Assembly (NCBI RefSeq): GCF_021545845.1
Contig: NZ_CP088923.1
Coordinates: forward strand, 1,364,001 to 1,428,000
Direction: 5' to 3'
Source: Rhodanobacter thiooxydans
GTDB lineage: Bacteria > Pseudomonadota > Gammaproteobacteria > Xanthomonadales > Rhodanobacteraceae
DNA length: 64,000 bases
Of this stretch, positions 1-8,531 are shown one piece after another; the stretch's first letter is position 1, and every line of letters begins with the position of its first letter. The translations under genes were made by a program, and so were the position numbers. Under the pieces are notes generated by a model. That model searched no databases, was not told the DNA's origin, and saw only the letters and a program-made list of their open reading frames with translations.

Positions 1-432
1 GAGGAGAAGGTGTTCACCGAGGTCACCGCGGCGCGTGCCAAGGTGGGCAGCCTGCAGGTCAATGCCGATTCGCTGAACGATCCGCAGAAGCTGCAGCAGT
101 TCCAGGCCGCCCAGGGCGAGCTGGGCAACGCGCTGTCGCGGCTGATGGTGGTCAGCGAGAACTACCCGCAGCTCAAGGCCGACGGCTTGTTCCAGAACCT
201 GCAGGCGCAGCTGGAGGGCACCGAGAACCGGGTCACCGTGGCGCGCAACCGCTACGTGCAGGCGGTGCAGACCTACAACGGGATGATCCGCACCTTCCCG
301 AACAACCTCACCGCGAAGATCTTCGGCTACAAGGTGAAGCCGAACTTCTCGGTCGAGAACGAGCAGGCGATCTCCACCGCGCCGAAGGTGGATTTCGGCA
401 CCACGGCGCCGGCGCCTGCCGCGACGCATTGA
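1..432 (+). CDS. lemA: LemA family protein (5' end outside window)
   Basis: The frame is open from the first base and stops with TGA at 430-432, so only the last 143 codons are visible; the membrane-anchoring N-terminus lies upstream. The visible part is a helical bundle with the LemA-type segments ENRVTVARNRYVQAVQTYN and FPNNLTAKIFGY near the C-terminus. LemA proteins are membrane-anchored helical proteins of poorly defined role, often encoded beside TPM-domain proteins, as here: the next gene starts on the stop codon (TGATG). The family call rests on these motifs and on the neighbours. Confidence 0.85.
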   Translation, partial: EEKVFTEVTAARAKVGSLQVNADSLNDPQKLQQFQAAQGELGNALSRLMVVSENYPQLKADGLFQNLQAQLEGTENRVTVARNRYVQAVQTYNGMIRTFPNNLTAKIFGYKVKPNFSVENEQAISTAPKVDFGTTAPAPAATH

Positions 433-1307
433 TGATGCCCGGGCGCTTTCCGCGCCACTGGCTGCTGCTGGCGCTGCTGTTGCCGGCGCTGCTGCTGGCG
501 GCCGATGCCGTGCCGAAACTGGCGCGGCACGTCACCGACCTCACCGGCACGCTGACCGCGCCGCAGGTCGACCAGCTCGATGCACAGCTGGTGGCGCTGG
601 AAAAGGCCAAGGGCGCGCAGCTGGTGGTGCTGATGGTCGGCAGCACCGGCGAGCAGGACCTCGAGGGCTACTCGCTGGCGGTGGCCGAAGCCAACAAGGT
701 GGGCCGCAAGGGTACCGACGACGGCGTGCTGCTGCTGGTGGCCAAGAACGACCGCCGCGTGCGCATCGAGGTGGGTTACGGCCTGGAAGGCGCCATTCCC
801 GACGCCGCCACCGCACGGATCATCCGCGAATACATCGCGCCGAAATTCCGCGGCAACGACTACTTCGGTGGCATCAGCGACGCGGTCGGCGCGCTGACCC
901 AGCTGATCAACGGCGAAGCGCTGCCGCCGCCGGTGCGTGGCGCGCCCGACGACGGGCGTTCCGGGCTCGGGCTGGAGCAGGGCCTGATGATCGCCGTGTT
1001 CGTGGCGCTGTTCCTGCGCGGCATCTTCGGGCGCACGCCGGCCCTGGTCAGGGGGCCATTGGGCGCCGTGCTGGTTGGCGGCCTGCTGTGGCTGCTGGTC
1101 TCGATGGGCGCCGGCATCCTCGGCGCGCTGGTCGGTGGCGTGCTGATGCTGCTGCCCGGCGGCGCCGGCCGCTCGATCGGCGGTGGCGGCTGGGGCGGTT
1201 TCGGCGGCGGTGGCTGGGGTGGCGGCAGCGGCGGTGGCTTTGGCGGCGGCGGTTTCAGCGGTGGCGGCGGCAGCTTCGGCGGCGGCGGTTCTTCGGGGAG
1301 CTGGTGA
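432..1307 (+). CDS. TPM-domain membrane protein, YgcG-like
   Basis: 291 aa from ATG 432, which overlaps the lemA stop; ATG 435 is an equal alternative. There is an N-terminal signal/membrane segment (about residues 5-23), a TPM domain (about 28-150, with GTDDGVLLLVAKNDRRVRIE and GYGLEGAIPDA), hydrophobic segments around 185-240, and a Gly/Ser/Trp-rich tail ending GGGGSSGSW. TPM domains occur in thylakoid and bacterial envelope proteins; the biochemical role of this subfamily is unclear. The overlap with lemA and the following TPM gene implies one operon and probably one envelope complex. Confidence 0.85.
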   Translation: MMPGRFPRHWLLLALLLPALLLAADAVPKLARHVTDLTGTLTAPQVDQLDAQLVALEKAKGAQLVVLMVGSTGEQDLEGYSLAVAEANKVGRKGTDDGVLLLVAKNDRRVRIEVGYGLEGAIPDAATARIIREYIAPKFRGNDYFGGISDAVGALTQLINGEALPPPVRGAPDDGRSGLGLEQGLMIAVFVALFLRGIFGRTPALVRGPLGAVLVGGLLWLLVSMGAGILGALVGGVLMLLPGGAGRSIGGGGWGGFGGGGWGGGSGGGFGGGGFSGGGGSFGGGGSSGSW

Positions 1308-1810
1308 TGGCGCGCATGCGGCGACTGTGGGCGAATCTCTGCGGTGGCTGGTTCCAGCTGTCGCGGCGCTTTCCGGCCGGCGTGCTGGACGAGATGGCCG
1401 CAGCGATCGCCACAGGCGAGCGCACCCACCTGGGCGAGATCCGCTTCGCGGTCGAATCGCGGCTGGCGCCGCTGGCCGTGCTGGAGGGTCTCGATGCCGC
1501 GATCCGCGCGCGCCAGGTGTTCGCCCAGCTGCGCGTGTGGGATACCGAACACAACAGCGGCGTGCTGTTCTATGTGCTGATGGCCGAACGCCGCATCGAG
1601 ATCGTCGCCGATCGCGGCATCGCGGCGAAAGTGGCGACGGGCGAGTGGGAGGCGATCTGCGCCCGCATGCGCGACGGCTACGCGCGCGGGCAATGGCGCG
1701 AGGGCAGCCTCGAAGGCATCGCCGCCGCGCACGCGCTGCTGACGCGGCACTTCCCAAGCGATGGCAGGGCCAACCCCGACGAGCTGCCGGATCGACCGGT
1801 GCTGCTCTGA
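1307..1810 (+). CDS. TPM-domain protein
   Basis: 167 aa; ATG 1307 overlaps the stop of the previous gene (TGATG). It carries a second, divergent TPM domain (FAQLRVWDTEHNSGVLFYVL, then ERRIEIVADRGIAAKV) and lacks both the signal peptide and the glycine-rich tail of its neighbour, so it is likely cytoplasmic or peripheral. LemA plus two TPM proteins in one overlapping operon is a recurrent arrangement in gammaproteobacteria. The molecular function is unknown. Confidence 0.8.
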   Translation: MARMRRLWANLCGGWFQLSRRFPAGVLDEMAAAIATGERTHLGEIRFAVESRLAPLAVLEGLDAAIRARQVFAQLRVWDTEHNSGVLFYVLMAERRIEIVADRGIAAKVATGEWEAICARMRDGYARGQWREGSLEGIAAAHALLTRHFPSDGRANPDELPDRPVLL

Positions 1811-1995
1811 GAAAACGCCGCTGCGTGATCCTGCCGGCCAGCCTGGCGGGCGAATTGGCGTCGAGGTCGGCGTCGTCCCTGCCGATCACCATGTTCAGGT
1901 AGCTGCGCCCCGATTTGCTTCCGCGATCGCCCACTTCACATCGTCGATCAGGTTCTGCTGGATGCGGGTGCCCCACTTCAGGTAGCCGGTGTCCC
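1811..1995 (-). pseudogene. Possible gene remnant, unidentified
   Basis: Read on the minus strand this gap gives protein-like sequence split over two frames: YLKWGTRIQQNLIDDVKWAI in one and SGRSYLNMVIGRDDADLDA in another, meeting near 1925. This suggests a short, frameshifted relic between the TPM operon and lgt. I could not identify a family. It may also be chance coding-like sequence in GC-rich DNA. Confidence 0.25.
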
Positions 1996-2030
1996 GCTAC
2001 ACTTGGCCTTTGTCCGCCAGTCTGGTCGCC

Positions 2031-2852
2031 ATGTCCCAGCCTTACGTCGTCGATTTCAATCCCGTCGCCTTCCAGCTCGGCCCGATCCAGGTGCACTGGT
2101 ACGGCCTGATGTACCTGCTCGGCTTTTTCTTCGTCGCAGTGCTGGGTGAATACCGGCGCAGGCAGGGGCGTCTGCCGGTCAGCCGCGATGCGCTGGGCGA
2201 CCTGCTGTTCTACGGCATGCTTGGCGTGATCGTGGGCGGGCGCGTGTGGTACATGCTGTTCTATTACGAAGGCGGCATCGGCTGGATCTGGCGCGATCCG
2301 CTGGTGCTGTTCAAGGTATGGGACGGCGGCATGAGCTTCCACGGCGGCCTGCTCGGCGTGCTGGCCGCCGGCTGGTGGTGGTCGCGCCGGCAAAAGCTGC
2401 ACTTCTTCGACACCATCGACTTCGTGGCGCCGCTGGTGCCGATCGGGCTGGGCCTGGGCCGGCTCGGCAACTTCATCAACGGCGAGCTGTGGGGCAGGCC
2501 GGCCGACGTGCCGTGGGCGATGGTGTTCCCGAACGCGCCGGACCGGTTGCCGCGGCACCCCTCGCAGCTGTACGAGATGCTGCTGGAGGGCGTGGTGATG
2601 TTCGTGGTGTTATGGCTGGTCTCGCTGAAGCCGCGGCCGCGCTACCTGGTATCCGGCCTGTTCGCGTTGCTGTACGGCTGCTTCCGTTTCGCGGTGGAAT
2701 TCGTGCGCGTACCCGACTCGCAGCTCGGCTACCTGTTCGGCACCTCATGGGTGACGATGGGGCAGATGCAGTCGCTGCCGCTGATTGCGGTGGGGCTGGT
2801 GCTGCTTGCGATGTCGCGGCGCGCGCCCACGCTGCCGCTGGCGCACGTTTGA
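2031..2852 (+). CDS. lgt: Prolipoprotein diacylglyceryl transferase
   Basis: 273 aa from ATG 2031 ([20 protein letters not shown]); the longer in-frame extension to 1989 is not conserved-looking. Lgt transfers diacylglycerol from phosphatidylglycerol to the lipobox cysteine of prolipoproteins in the inner membrane, the first step of lipoprotein maturation. The protein is all membrane segments, with FHGGLLG around residue 103 and the family signature [15 protein letters not shown] around residues 142-156. Length is normal for the family. A GTAG-type palindrome begins 4 bases after the stop, and thyA follows. Confidence 0.97.
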   Translation: MSQPYVVDFNPVAFQLGPIQVHWYGLMYLLGFFFVAVLGEYRRRQGRLPVSRDALGDLLFYGMLGVIVGGRVWYMLFYYEGGIGWIWRDPLVLFKVWDGGMSFHGGLLGVLAAGWWWSRRQKLHFFDTIDFVAPLVPIGLGLGRLGNFINGELWGRPADVPWAMVFPNAPDRLPRHPSQLYEMLLEGVVMFVVLWLVSLKPRPRYLVSGLFALLYGCFRFAVEFVRVPDSQLGYLFGTSWVTMGQMQSLPLIAVGLVLLAMSRRAPTLPLAHV

Positions 2853-2855
2853 TCT

Positions 2856-2953
2856 GTAGGAGCGCACCCTGTCCACAAGGGACTTCCTTCGGTCGTGCGC
2901 GATGGCTCTTCGTCACGTGGCGGAAGAGCATCGCGCACAGGGTGCGCTCCTAC
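2856..2953. repeat. REP-like palindrome, family A (GTAGGAGC)
   Basis: An inverted pair of GTAGGAGCGCACCCTGT arms, each ending in GTAG/CTAC, with a less conserved middle. It fills the gap between lgt and thyA. The same family recurs at 4801, 36978, 45178 and 61699, with a variant at 53181. GTAG ends are typical of REP elements mobilised by RAYT transposases. Confidence 0.85.
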
Positions 2954-2966
2954 CTATACTAAGCGG

Positions 2967-3761
2967 ATGCGCGCTTATCTCGACCTGCTCCGCCATGTGC
3001 TCGACCACGGCACCGAAAAGACCGATCGCACCGGCACCGGCACGCGCAGCGTGTTCGGCTGGCAGATGCGTTTCGACCTCAGCGAAGGTTTTCCGCTGGT
3101 CACCACCAAGAAGCTGCACCTCAAGTCGATCGTGCACGAGCTGATCTGGTTCCTGCGCGGCGACACCAACATCGCCTACCTGAAAGAACACGGCGTGCGC
3201 ATCTGGGAGGAATGGGCCGATGCGCATGGCGAGCTCGGCCCGGTCTACGGCCGGCAGTGGCGCGCCTGGCCCACCGCCGACGGCAAGGCGGTGGACCAGA
3301 TCGCCTGGGTGGTCGACGAGATCCGGCGCAACCCGGACTCGCGCCGGCTGATCGTCAGCGCGTGGAACGTGGGCGAGCTGCCGAAGATGGCGCTGATGCC
3401 GTGCCACACCATGTTCCAGTTCTACGTGGCAGACGGAAAACTCAGCTGCCAGCTGTACCAGCGCTCGGGCGACATCTTCCTCGGCGTGCCGTTCAACATC
3501 GCCAGCTACGCGCTGCTCACCCACATGATCGCGCAGGTCTGTGGCCTGGGCGTGGGCGACTTCGTGCACACGCTGGGCGATGCCCACCTGTACAACAACC
3601 ATCTGGAGCAGGCGCGACTGCAGCTGGGCCGCGAACCGTTGCCGCTGCCGCGGCTCGAACTCAATCCGGCGGTGCGCTCGGTCTTCGATTTCCGCTACGA
3701 GGACATCGCGATCGAGGGCTACCGCGCGCATCCGGCGATCAAGGCGGCCGTGGCCGTGTAG
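2967..3761 (+). CDS. thyA: Thymidylate synthase
   Basis: 264 aa from ATG 2967 ([15 protein letters not shown]), the same length as the E. coli enzyme. It methylates dUMP to dTMP using methylene-tetrahydrofolate. Folate/dUMP-site motifs are present: [13 protein letters not shown] near the N-terminus, the catalytic cysteine in [26 protein letters not shown] and [12 protein letters not shown]. The product dihydrofolate is recycled by the folA product encoded 120 bp downstream on the same strand, a standard functional pairing. Confidence 0.98.
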   Translation: MRAYLDLLRHVLDHGTEKTDRTGTGTRSVFGWQMRFDLSEGFPLVTTKKLHLKSIVHELIWFLRGDTNIAYLKEHGVRIWEEWADAHGELGPVYGRQWRAWPTADGKAVDQIAWVVDEIRRNPDSRRLIVSAWNVGELPKMALMPCHTMFQFYVADGKLSCQLYQRSGDIFLGVPFNIASYALLTHMIAQVCGLGVGDFVHTLGDAHLYNNHLEQARLQLGREPLPLPRLELNPAVRSVFDFRYEDIAIEGYRAHPAIKAAVAV

Positions 3762-3883
3762 CCACGGCGCAGGAACGTGCGGCGCCGGCACCTCGGCCCG
3801 CCTGTTAAGATCGGGCGTCGACGGCGGCGTCATTCGCGGACGCTGGCTGTCCCACTGACCATCCAGCCTTCCAAGGATTCGCC

Positions 3884-4372
3884 ATGGCCATTTCGCTGAT
3901 CGCCGCACTCGACGAAAACTTCGCAATCGGCCGCAAGGGTCAGCTGCCCTGGCACCTGCCCGACGACCTGCGCTGGTTCAAGCAGTTGACCACCGGCAGG
4001 AACGTGCTGATGGGCTACCACACCGCGTTGTCGATCGGCCGCGCCTTGCCGGACCGGGTCAACCTGGTGCTGACGCGGCGCCACGAGGCGCCGTACCCGG
4101 GCCAGATCACCGTGCGCTCGATCGAAGAAGCGCAGGCGCGCTGCGACAATACCGGCCTGATGGTGATCGGCGGGGGCATGGTGTTTGCCGAGGCGCTGCC
4201 GCGCGCACGCCGCATGTACCTCACCTGGGTCGGCGCCGCGGTCGACGGCGCCGACGCATTCTTCCCGGGCGTGCACTTCAGCGACTGGACCGAGGTTTCC
4301 CGCGTGCACCACAAGGCCGATGCCAAACACGCCTACGACTTCGACATGGTCGAGTATCTGCGCAGCGCCTGA
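3884..4372 (+). CDS. folA: Dihydrofolate reductase
   Basis: 162 aa from ATG 3884. It reduces dihydrofolate to tetrahydrofolate with NADPH. It shows the classical substrate-site motif LPWHLPDDLRWFK (acidic residue at about position 27) and the cofactor-binding VIGGGMVFAEALP. It lies downstream of thyA and is translationally coupled to the following Nudix gene, whose ATG overlaps its TGA. Confidence 0.97.
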   Translation: MAISLIAALDENFAIGRKGQLPWHLPDDLRWFKQLTTGRNVLMGYHTALSIGRALPDRVNLVLTRRHEAPYPGQITVRSIEEAQARCDNTGLMVIGGGMVFAEALPRARRMYLTWVGAAVDGADAFFPGVHFSDWTEVSRVHHKADAKHAYDFDMVEYLRSA

Positions 4373-4800
4373 TGCCTGCTTCCGTGCCATGCGCGGTGAT
4401 GCACGTGATGGCCGGGTTGCTGCGCGACGCCGACGGCCGCGTGCTGCTGGCGCAGCGTCCGCCCGGCAAGCACCTGGCCGGGATATGGGAATTCCCCGGT
4501 GGCAAGCGTGAGCCGGGCGAGACGCCGCTGGCGGCGCTGGCGCGCGAGTTGCGCGAGGAGCTGGGCGTCACCCTGCAGCACGCCGAACCGCTGATCGCGC
4601 TGCCGTGGAATTACGGCGAGCGCGAATTGCTGCTGGATGCCTGGCGGGTCGAGGCGTGGCTCGGCGAGCCGCGCCCGCTGGAAGGGCAGGCGCTGCAATG
4701 GCAATTTCCCGCCCTGGTGGACGTGGCCATCCTCACCCCGGCGGACCGGCCGATCCTGCAAACCTTGATTCAGGCGCGCCGCACCGCAGAGCACCGGTGA
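4372..4800 (+). CDS. mutT: MutT-type Nudix hydrolase (8-oxo-dGTP diphosphatase)
   Basis: 142 aa; the start overlaps the folA stop (TGATG). The Nudix box is complete: G-x5-E-x7-REL-x-EE-L-G, seen as GGKREPGETPL followed by ARELREELGV at about residues 43-63. WEFPGGK precedes it, as in MutT, which removes 8-oxo-dGTP from the nucleotide pool. Coupling to folA suggests a nucleotide-metabolism operon. A family A palindrome starts immediately after the stop. The exact substrate is inferred. Confidence 0.88.
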   Translation: MPASVPCAVMHVMAGLLRDADGRVLLAQRPPGKHLAGIWEFPGGKREPGETPLAALARELREELGVTLQHAEPLIALPWNYGERELLLDAWRVEAWLGEPRPLEGQALQWQFPALVDVAILTPADRPILQTLIQARRTAEHR

Positions 4801-4880
4801 GTAGGAGCCCGCTTGCGGGCGATGCTCTTCCGAATCCCGAATCCCGGCTTTAAAAGCATCGCCCGCCAGCGGGCTCCTAC
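4801..4880. repeat. REP-like palindrome, family A
   Basis: GTAGGAGCCCGC at 4801 pairs with GCGGGCTCCTAC ending at 4880. It lies between convergent mutT and coaE and may act as a bidirectional transcription end. It touches the mutT stop on one side, and its terminal TAG is the stop codon of coaE (4877-4879) on the other. Confidence 0.88.
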
Positions 4881-5497
4881 CGGTGTTGTGCCAGGGCCAG
4901 GTAGCGGCGGTGCAGCTCGGCGACAGCGTGGTCCAGCGCACTTTCGTCGCCGTTGTTCTCGATCACGTCGTCGGCCAGCGCCCGGCGCTCGGCGCGGCTG
5001 GCCTGGTGCGCCAGCATGCGGCGGGCCAGGGCTTCGTCGATGCCGTCGCGGTCGATCAGGCGCGCGAGCTGCACCGGTTCGGGGGCGTCGACCAGCAGCA
5101 CGCGGTCGACCCAGCGATAGTGCTCGATGTTCTCGGCCAGCAAGGGAATCGCCAGCAGGCAATACGGCCCGCGTTCGGCCAGCGCGCGTTGATGCAGCCA
5201 ATGGCGTACGAGCGGGTGGATGATCGCCTCCAGCGTCCGGCGCGCGGCGGGATCGGCGAACACATGCCGGCGCATCGCCGCGCGATCCAGCCGACCCGCG
5301 TCGTCGAGTACGCCGGCACCGAAGGCGTCGACCACCGCGGCCAGTCCGGGCGTGCCCGGCTCGATCACCTCACGGGCGGCCACGTCGGCATCGTGCACGT
5401 GCACGCCCAGCGTCTCGAAACGCCGCGTCACCGCGGTCTTGCCGGCAGCGACGCCGCCGGTCAGGGCAACCACCATCGCGTGCGGACGCTGGGTCAT
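4877..5497 (-). CDS. coaE: Dephospho-CoA kinase
   Basis: 206 aa from ATG at 5497 (MTQRPHAMVVALTGG). It phosphorylates dephospho-CoA, the last step of CoA synthesis. The P-loop is LTGGVAAGKTAVTRRF, followed by HVHDADVAAREV, and IPLLAEN in the central part, all as in CoaE. The ATG overlaps the stop of pilD, so the two are translationally coupled, a common arrangement in gammaproteobacteria. The stop codon TAG is supplied by the GTAG end of the adjoining palindrome. The same frame stays open upstream to 6754, which is a coincidence with the DUF559 gene, not a fusion. Confidence 0.96.
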   Translation of the reverse strand: MTQRPHAMVVALTGGVAAGKTAVTRRFETLGVHVHDADVAAREVIEPGTPGLAAVVDAFGAGVLDDAGRLDRAAMRRHVFADPAARRTLEAIIHPLVRHWLHQRALAERGPYCLLAIPLLAENIEHYRWVDRVLLVDAPEPVQLARLIDRDGIDEALARRMLAHQASRAERRALADDVIENNGDESALDHAVAELHRRYLALAQHR

Positions 5498-6351
5498 CGC
5501 AGACCGGTCAGTTGCATGTAGCCCTGCAACAGGTCCGCACCCGCCACGAACCAGACCCAGCCGGCGGCGGCGAGGAACGGGCCGAACGGCATCGGGATCG
5601 CGCGCTCGTGTCGGCGCAGCGCAATCAGGGTGCCACCGACCAGCGCGCCGATCAGCGAGGACAGCAGGATGATCGGCAGCAGCGACACCGGCCCCATCCA
5701 TGCGCCCAGTGCGGCAAGCAGCTTGAAGTCGCCGTGGCCCATGCCTTCCTTGCCGGTCAGCAGCTTGAACGCCCAGTACACGCTCCACAGGCTCAGGTAG
5801 CCGATCGCCGCGGCCAGGATCGACGCCGGCGCGGTGACGAACATCGGCAGCAGCGACAGCAGCAGGCCCAGCCACAGCAACGGCAGGGTGAGCTGGTCGG
5901 GCAGCAGCTGGGTGCGGAAGTCGATGCCGGCCAGCGCGATCAGCGTCCAGGTCAGCACCAGCCCGGCCAGCGCGGCCCACGAGGGGCCGAACTTCCACAC
6001 GATCACCGCACTCAGCACGCCGCTGAGCAGTTCCACCAGCGGGTACTGCAGCGAGATCTTGGCCTGGCAGTAGCGGCAGCGCCCGCGCAGCAGCAGCCAG
6101 CCGAACAGCGGTATGTTGTCCCGCGCCGACAACCGGTGCTTGCAGTGCGGACAGTGCGACGGCTCGCGCACGATACCCGGCGGCAGCGGCGTGGCATCGG
6201 CCTGCAGCTCCAGCACGTCGCGCGCTTCCTGCCGCCACGCCGCCGCCATCCGCTCGGGCAGGCGCAGGATCACCACGTTGAGAAAGCTGCCCACCAGCAG
6301 GCCGAGTACGCCGGCCAGGGCGATCCACAGGGCAAAGGGAAGTTCGGGCAT
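5494..6351 (-). CDS. pilD: Type IV prepilin peptidase / N-methyltransferase
   Basis: 285 aa. It cleaves prepilin leaders and methylates the new N-terminal Phe. Two CxxC pairs of the cytoplasmic loop are present (CPHCKHRL and CRYCQAKISL), with the two catalytic aspartates in GIDFRTQLLPDQLTLP and GHGDFKLLAALGAWMG. Multiple membrane helices follow. It matures both pilins encoded at 23.5-24.8 kb and works with pilB and pilC just upstream. Confidence 0.97.
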   Translation of the reverse strand: MPELPFALWIALAGVLGLLVGSFLNVVILRLPERMAAAWRQEARDVLELQADATPLPPGIVREPSHCPHCKHRLSARDNIPLFGWLLLRGRCRYCQAKISLQYPLVELLSGVLSAVIVWKFGPSWAALAGLVLTWTLIALAGIDFRTQLLPDQLTLPLLWLGLLLSLLPMFVTAPASILAAAIGYLSLWSVYWAFKLLTGKEGMGHGDFKLLAALGAWMGPVSLLPIILLSSLIGALVGGTLIALRRHERAIPMPFGPFLAAAGWVWFVAGADLLQGYMQLTGLR

Positions 6352-6360
6352 GGTCGGCCT

Positions 6361-6754
6361 TTAAAGCCCCTCCCCCGTTGGGGGAGGGGTTGGGGGAGAG
6401 GGTACGGTCCCGCGCGACCGTCAAAATCGCCTCAAGCACCGCGTCGATTTCCTGCAACGCCTGATTGTCCCAGAATCTCAGGACAAGCAAACCCTGGCGT
6501 TCGAGGGCCTGCGTGCGCGTCCTGTCGATTTCTTCGCTGTGTTGCGAGCCATCGAGTTCGATGACCAGTTCGAGTTCGTCGCAGTAGAAGTCCACGACGT
6601 AGGGCGGTATGGGATGTTGACGGCGAAACTTGAATCCGCCCAGACGTCGCGCGCGCAGGTGGTACCACAGCTTGTGTTCCGCATCGGTGCCTGCGGTTCG
6701 CAGCGACTTCGCCGTATTGAGCGTGCGCGTGGGTAGTGGCGGCTTGGGATTCAT
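6361..6754 (-). CDS. DUF559 domain protein (endonuclease-like)
   Basis: Start ATG at 6754 (MNPKPPLPTRTLNTAKSL). It has the DUF559/very-short-patch-repair-like fold motifs KLWYHLRARRLGGFKFRRQ, PPYVVDFYC and ELVIELDGSQHSEEIDRTR, so it is a probable PD-(D/E)xK nuclease-related protein. The frame has no stop of its own: it reads on through pilD in another frame to the coaE stop. A TAA at 6361-6363, one frame off, would end the protein just before pilD, so a 1-base indel in the neighbouring CCCTCCCCC palindrome is suspected. The end given here is therefore notional. Function unproven. Confidence 0.55.
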
Positions 6755-6789
6755 CGCTCGAGCGTACCCTCTCCCCAACCCCTCTCCCG

Positions 6790-7010
6790 ATGGGAGAGGG
6801 GCTCCAAAGCGGGTGCGGGATTTCCGACTCGAGGGGAGAGGGGCTCCAAAGCGGGTGCGGGATTTCCGACTCGAGGGGAGAGGGGCTCCAAAGCGGGTGC
6901 GGGATTTCCGATTCGAGGGGAGAGGGGCTCCGAAGCGGGTGCGGGATTTCCGATTCGAGGGGAGAGGGGCTCCAAAGCGGGTGTGGGATTTCCGAAAGCC
7001 CCTCCAAAGC
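6790..7010. repeat. 42-bp tandem repeat, about five units
   Basis: Units of 42 bp beginning GGAGAGGGGCTCCAAAGCGG and ending CCGA(C/T)TCGAGG run head to tail with very few differences between copies. The array is bounded by CTCTCCC...GGGAGAGG palindromes at 6776-6800 and 7038-7062. As 42 is a multiple of 3, the array stays open in several frames and creates long spurious reading frames. It separates the DUF559 gene from pilC. Confidence 0.85.
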
Positions 7011-7114
7011 AGGTGCGGGGTTTCTGAAAGCCCCTCTCCCTTTGGGAGAGGGGTGGGGGAGAGGGTGCGGGTTCGCGGCGATGCTCAACTCCCAGGCGTC
7101 AGCAACGCCAGGAA

Positions 7115-8386
7115 TCAGAACGTGCCGGCGAGCTTGAAGATCGGCAGGTACAGGGCTACCACCATGCCGCCGACCAGGGTGCCCAGCACCACCATGATGA
7201 TCGGTTCGAGCAAGGTGGAGAGGGTGTCGACGGCGTTGCTCACCTCTTCCTCGTAGAACTCGGCCACCTTGAACAGCATGTTGTCCAGCGCGCCGGATTC
7301 CTCGCCGATCGCGGTCATCTGCACCACCATGTTCGGGAACAGGCCGGTCTGCTTCATCGCCAGCTGCAACTGGTGGCCGACCGAGATGTCGTCGCGCATC
7401 TGCTTGACCGCGTCGCCATAGACCACGCTGCCGGTGGCGCCGGCTACCGCGTCCATCGCCTCCACCAGCGGCACGCCGGCGCGGAAGGTCACGCCCAGCG
7501 TGCGGGCGAAGCGGGCGATTGCCGAGTTGCGCACGATGCTGCCCATCACCGGCATCTTCAGCGACATGCGGTCGAGGAAGTGGGCGAACTTCACCGAGCG
7601 TTTCTTGGCAATGACGATCGCGGCGATGCCGCCGCCGATCAGGCCGACGACGATGAACCAGTAGCTCTGCATGAACTCCGAGGCGGTCACCAGCAGCTGG
7701 GTGGGGGCCGGCAGCTGCGCGCCGGCGTCCTGGAAGGTCTTGGCGAACACCGGCACCACGAACAGCAGCATGATCAGCACGACTATGAACACCACTGCCA
7801 GCACCATCATCGGGTAGAACAACGCCTTCTTGATCTTCTTCTTGATCGCCTCGGTGCGTTCCTTGTAGGTCGCGACGGTGTCCAGCACGGTGTCGAGCAC
7901 GCCGGAGGCCTCGCCGGCCTTCACCAGGTTGCAGTACAGCTCGTCGAACTGCACCGGGTAGCGGCCGAGCGCTTCATGCAGCGACGAACCTCCCTCGATG
8001 TTCTGCTTGACGTCAATGAGGACGTTCTTGAAGCGGATGTTCTTCTGGCCGTCGGCGATGATGTCGAAGGCCTGGATCATCGGCACGCCGGACGCCATCA
8101 TGGTGGCGATCTGGCGGCTGAAGATGGCCACGTCGCCCGGCTTGATGGTGCTGCCGGTGGAACCGAACAGCGGTTTGGCGCGCTCGCGCACGGTCTGCGG
8201 GTTCATGCCCTGGCGGCGCAGCTCGGCCTTGACCAGCGTGGCGTTCTTCGCCGGCATGTCGCCCTTCATGCGCTTGCCGCGCTTGTCCAGCGCAACCCAC
8301 TCGTAGGTGGTCAGCTTGCTGACTTCGGCCCGCTGGGCACCGAGCTCGCGCGCCTTGTTGATGTTGGTTGCGGTAGCCGTGGCCAT
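7115..8386 (-). CDS. pilC: Type IV pilus inner-membrane platform protein PilC
   Basis: 423 aa from ATG 8386; ATG 8392 is a close alternative, but the GGGGGAAG ribosome site spaces better with 8386. PilC is the GspF-family polytopic protein on which PilB acts. It has two GspF domains of about 120 residues (FSRQIATMMASGVPM near the first; FARTLGVTFRAGVPLVEAMD near the second), each followed by hydrophobic helices, and ends with VVALYLPIFKLAGTF. It lies downstream of pilB on the same strand, 140 bp apart. Confidence 0.96.
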   Translation of the reverse strand: MATATATNINKARELGAQRAEVSKLTTYEWVALDKRGKRMKGDMPAKNATLVKAELRRQGMNPQTVRERAKPLFGSTGSTIKPGDVAIFSRQIATMMASGVPMIQAFDIIADGQKNIRFKNVLIDVKQNIEGGSSLHEALGRYPVQFDELYCNLVKAGEASGVLDTVLDTVATYKERTEAIKKKIKKALFYPMMVLAVVFIVVLIMLLFVVPVFAKTFQDAGAQLPAPTQLLVTASEFMQSYWFIVVGLIGGGIAAIVIAKKRSVKFAHFLDRMSLKMPVMGSIVRNSAIARFARTLGVTFRAGVPLVEAMDAVAGATGSVVYGDAVKQMRDDISVGHQLQLAMKQTGLFPNMVVQMTAIGEESGALDNMLFKVAEFYEEEVSNAVDTLSTLLEPIIMVVLGTLVGGMVVALYLPIFKLAGTF

Positions 8387-8531
8387 GCGCATCTTCCCCC
8401 AGTGATCCAGTCCCGGAGCCGCCCCGTGCGGGCAGCAGACAAGGTATTTGGTACAGCTTATGCCAATTTGGCGGCACCAAACCGTGGCGGCGGACGCAAG
8501 TTTGGCGCGACGGAGGCTCCGGAACCGCCGC

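Noticed and set aside
327..2558. A 743-codon minus-strand open frame opposite the TPM and lgt genes
   Set aside because: Composition is His/Gln/Ala/Arg-rich nonsense with no domain; it is the antisense shadow of real GC-rich genes. Similar shadows opposite pilC, pilB, S9 peptidase, prfA and others were left out.
4877..6778. A 633-codon DUF559-CoaE fusion protein
   Set aside because: The middle third is pilD sequence in the wrong frame, and coaE has its own ATG overlapping the pilD stop, so the continuity is accidental.
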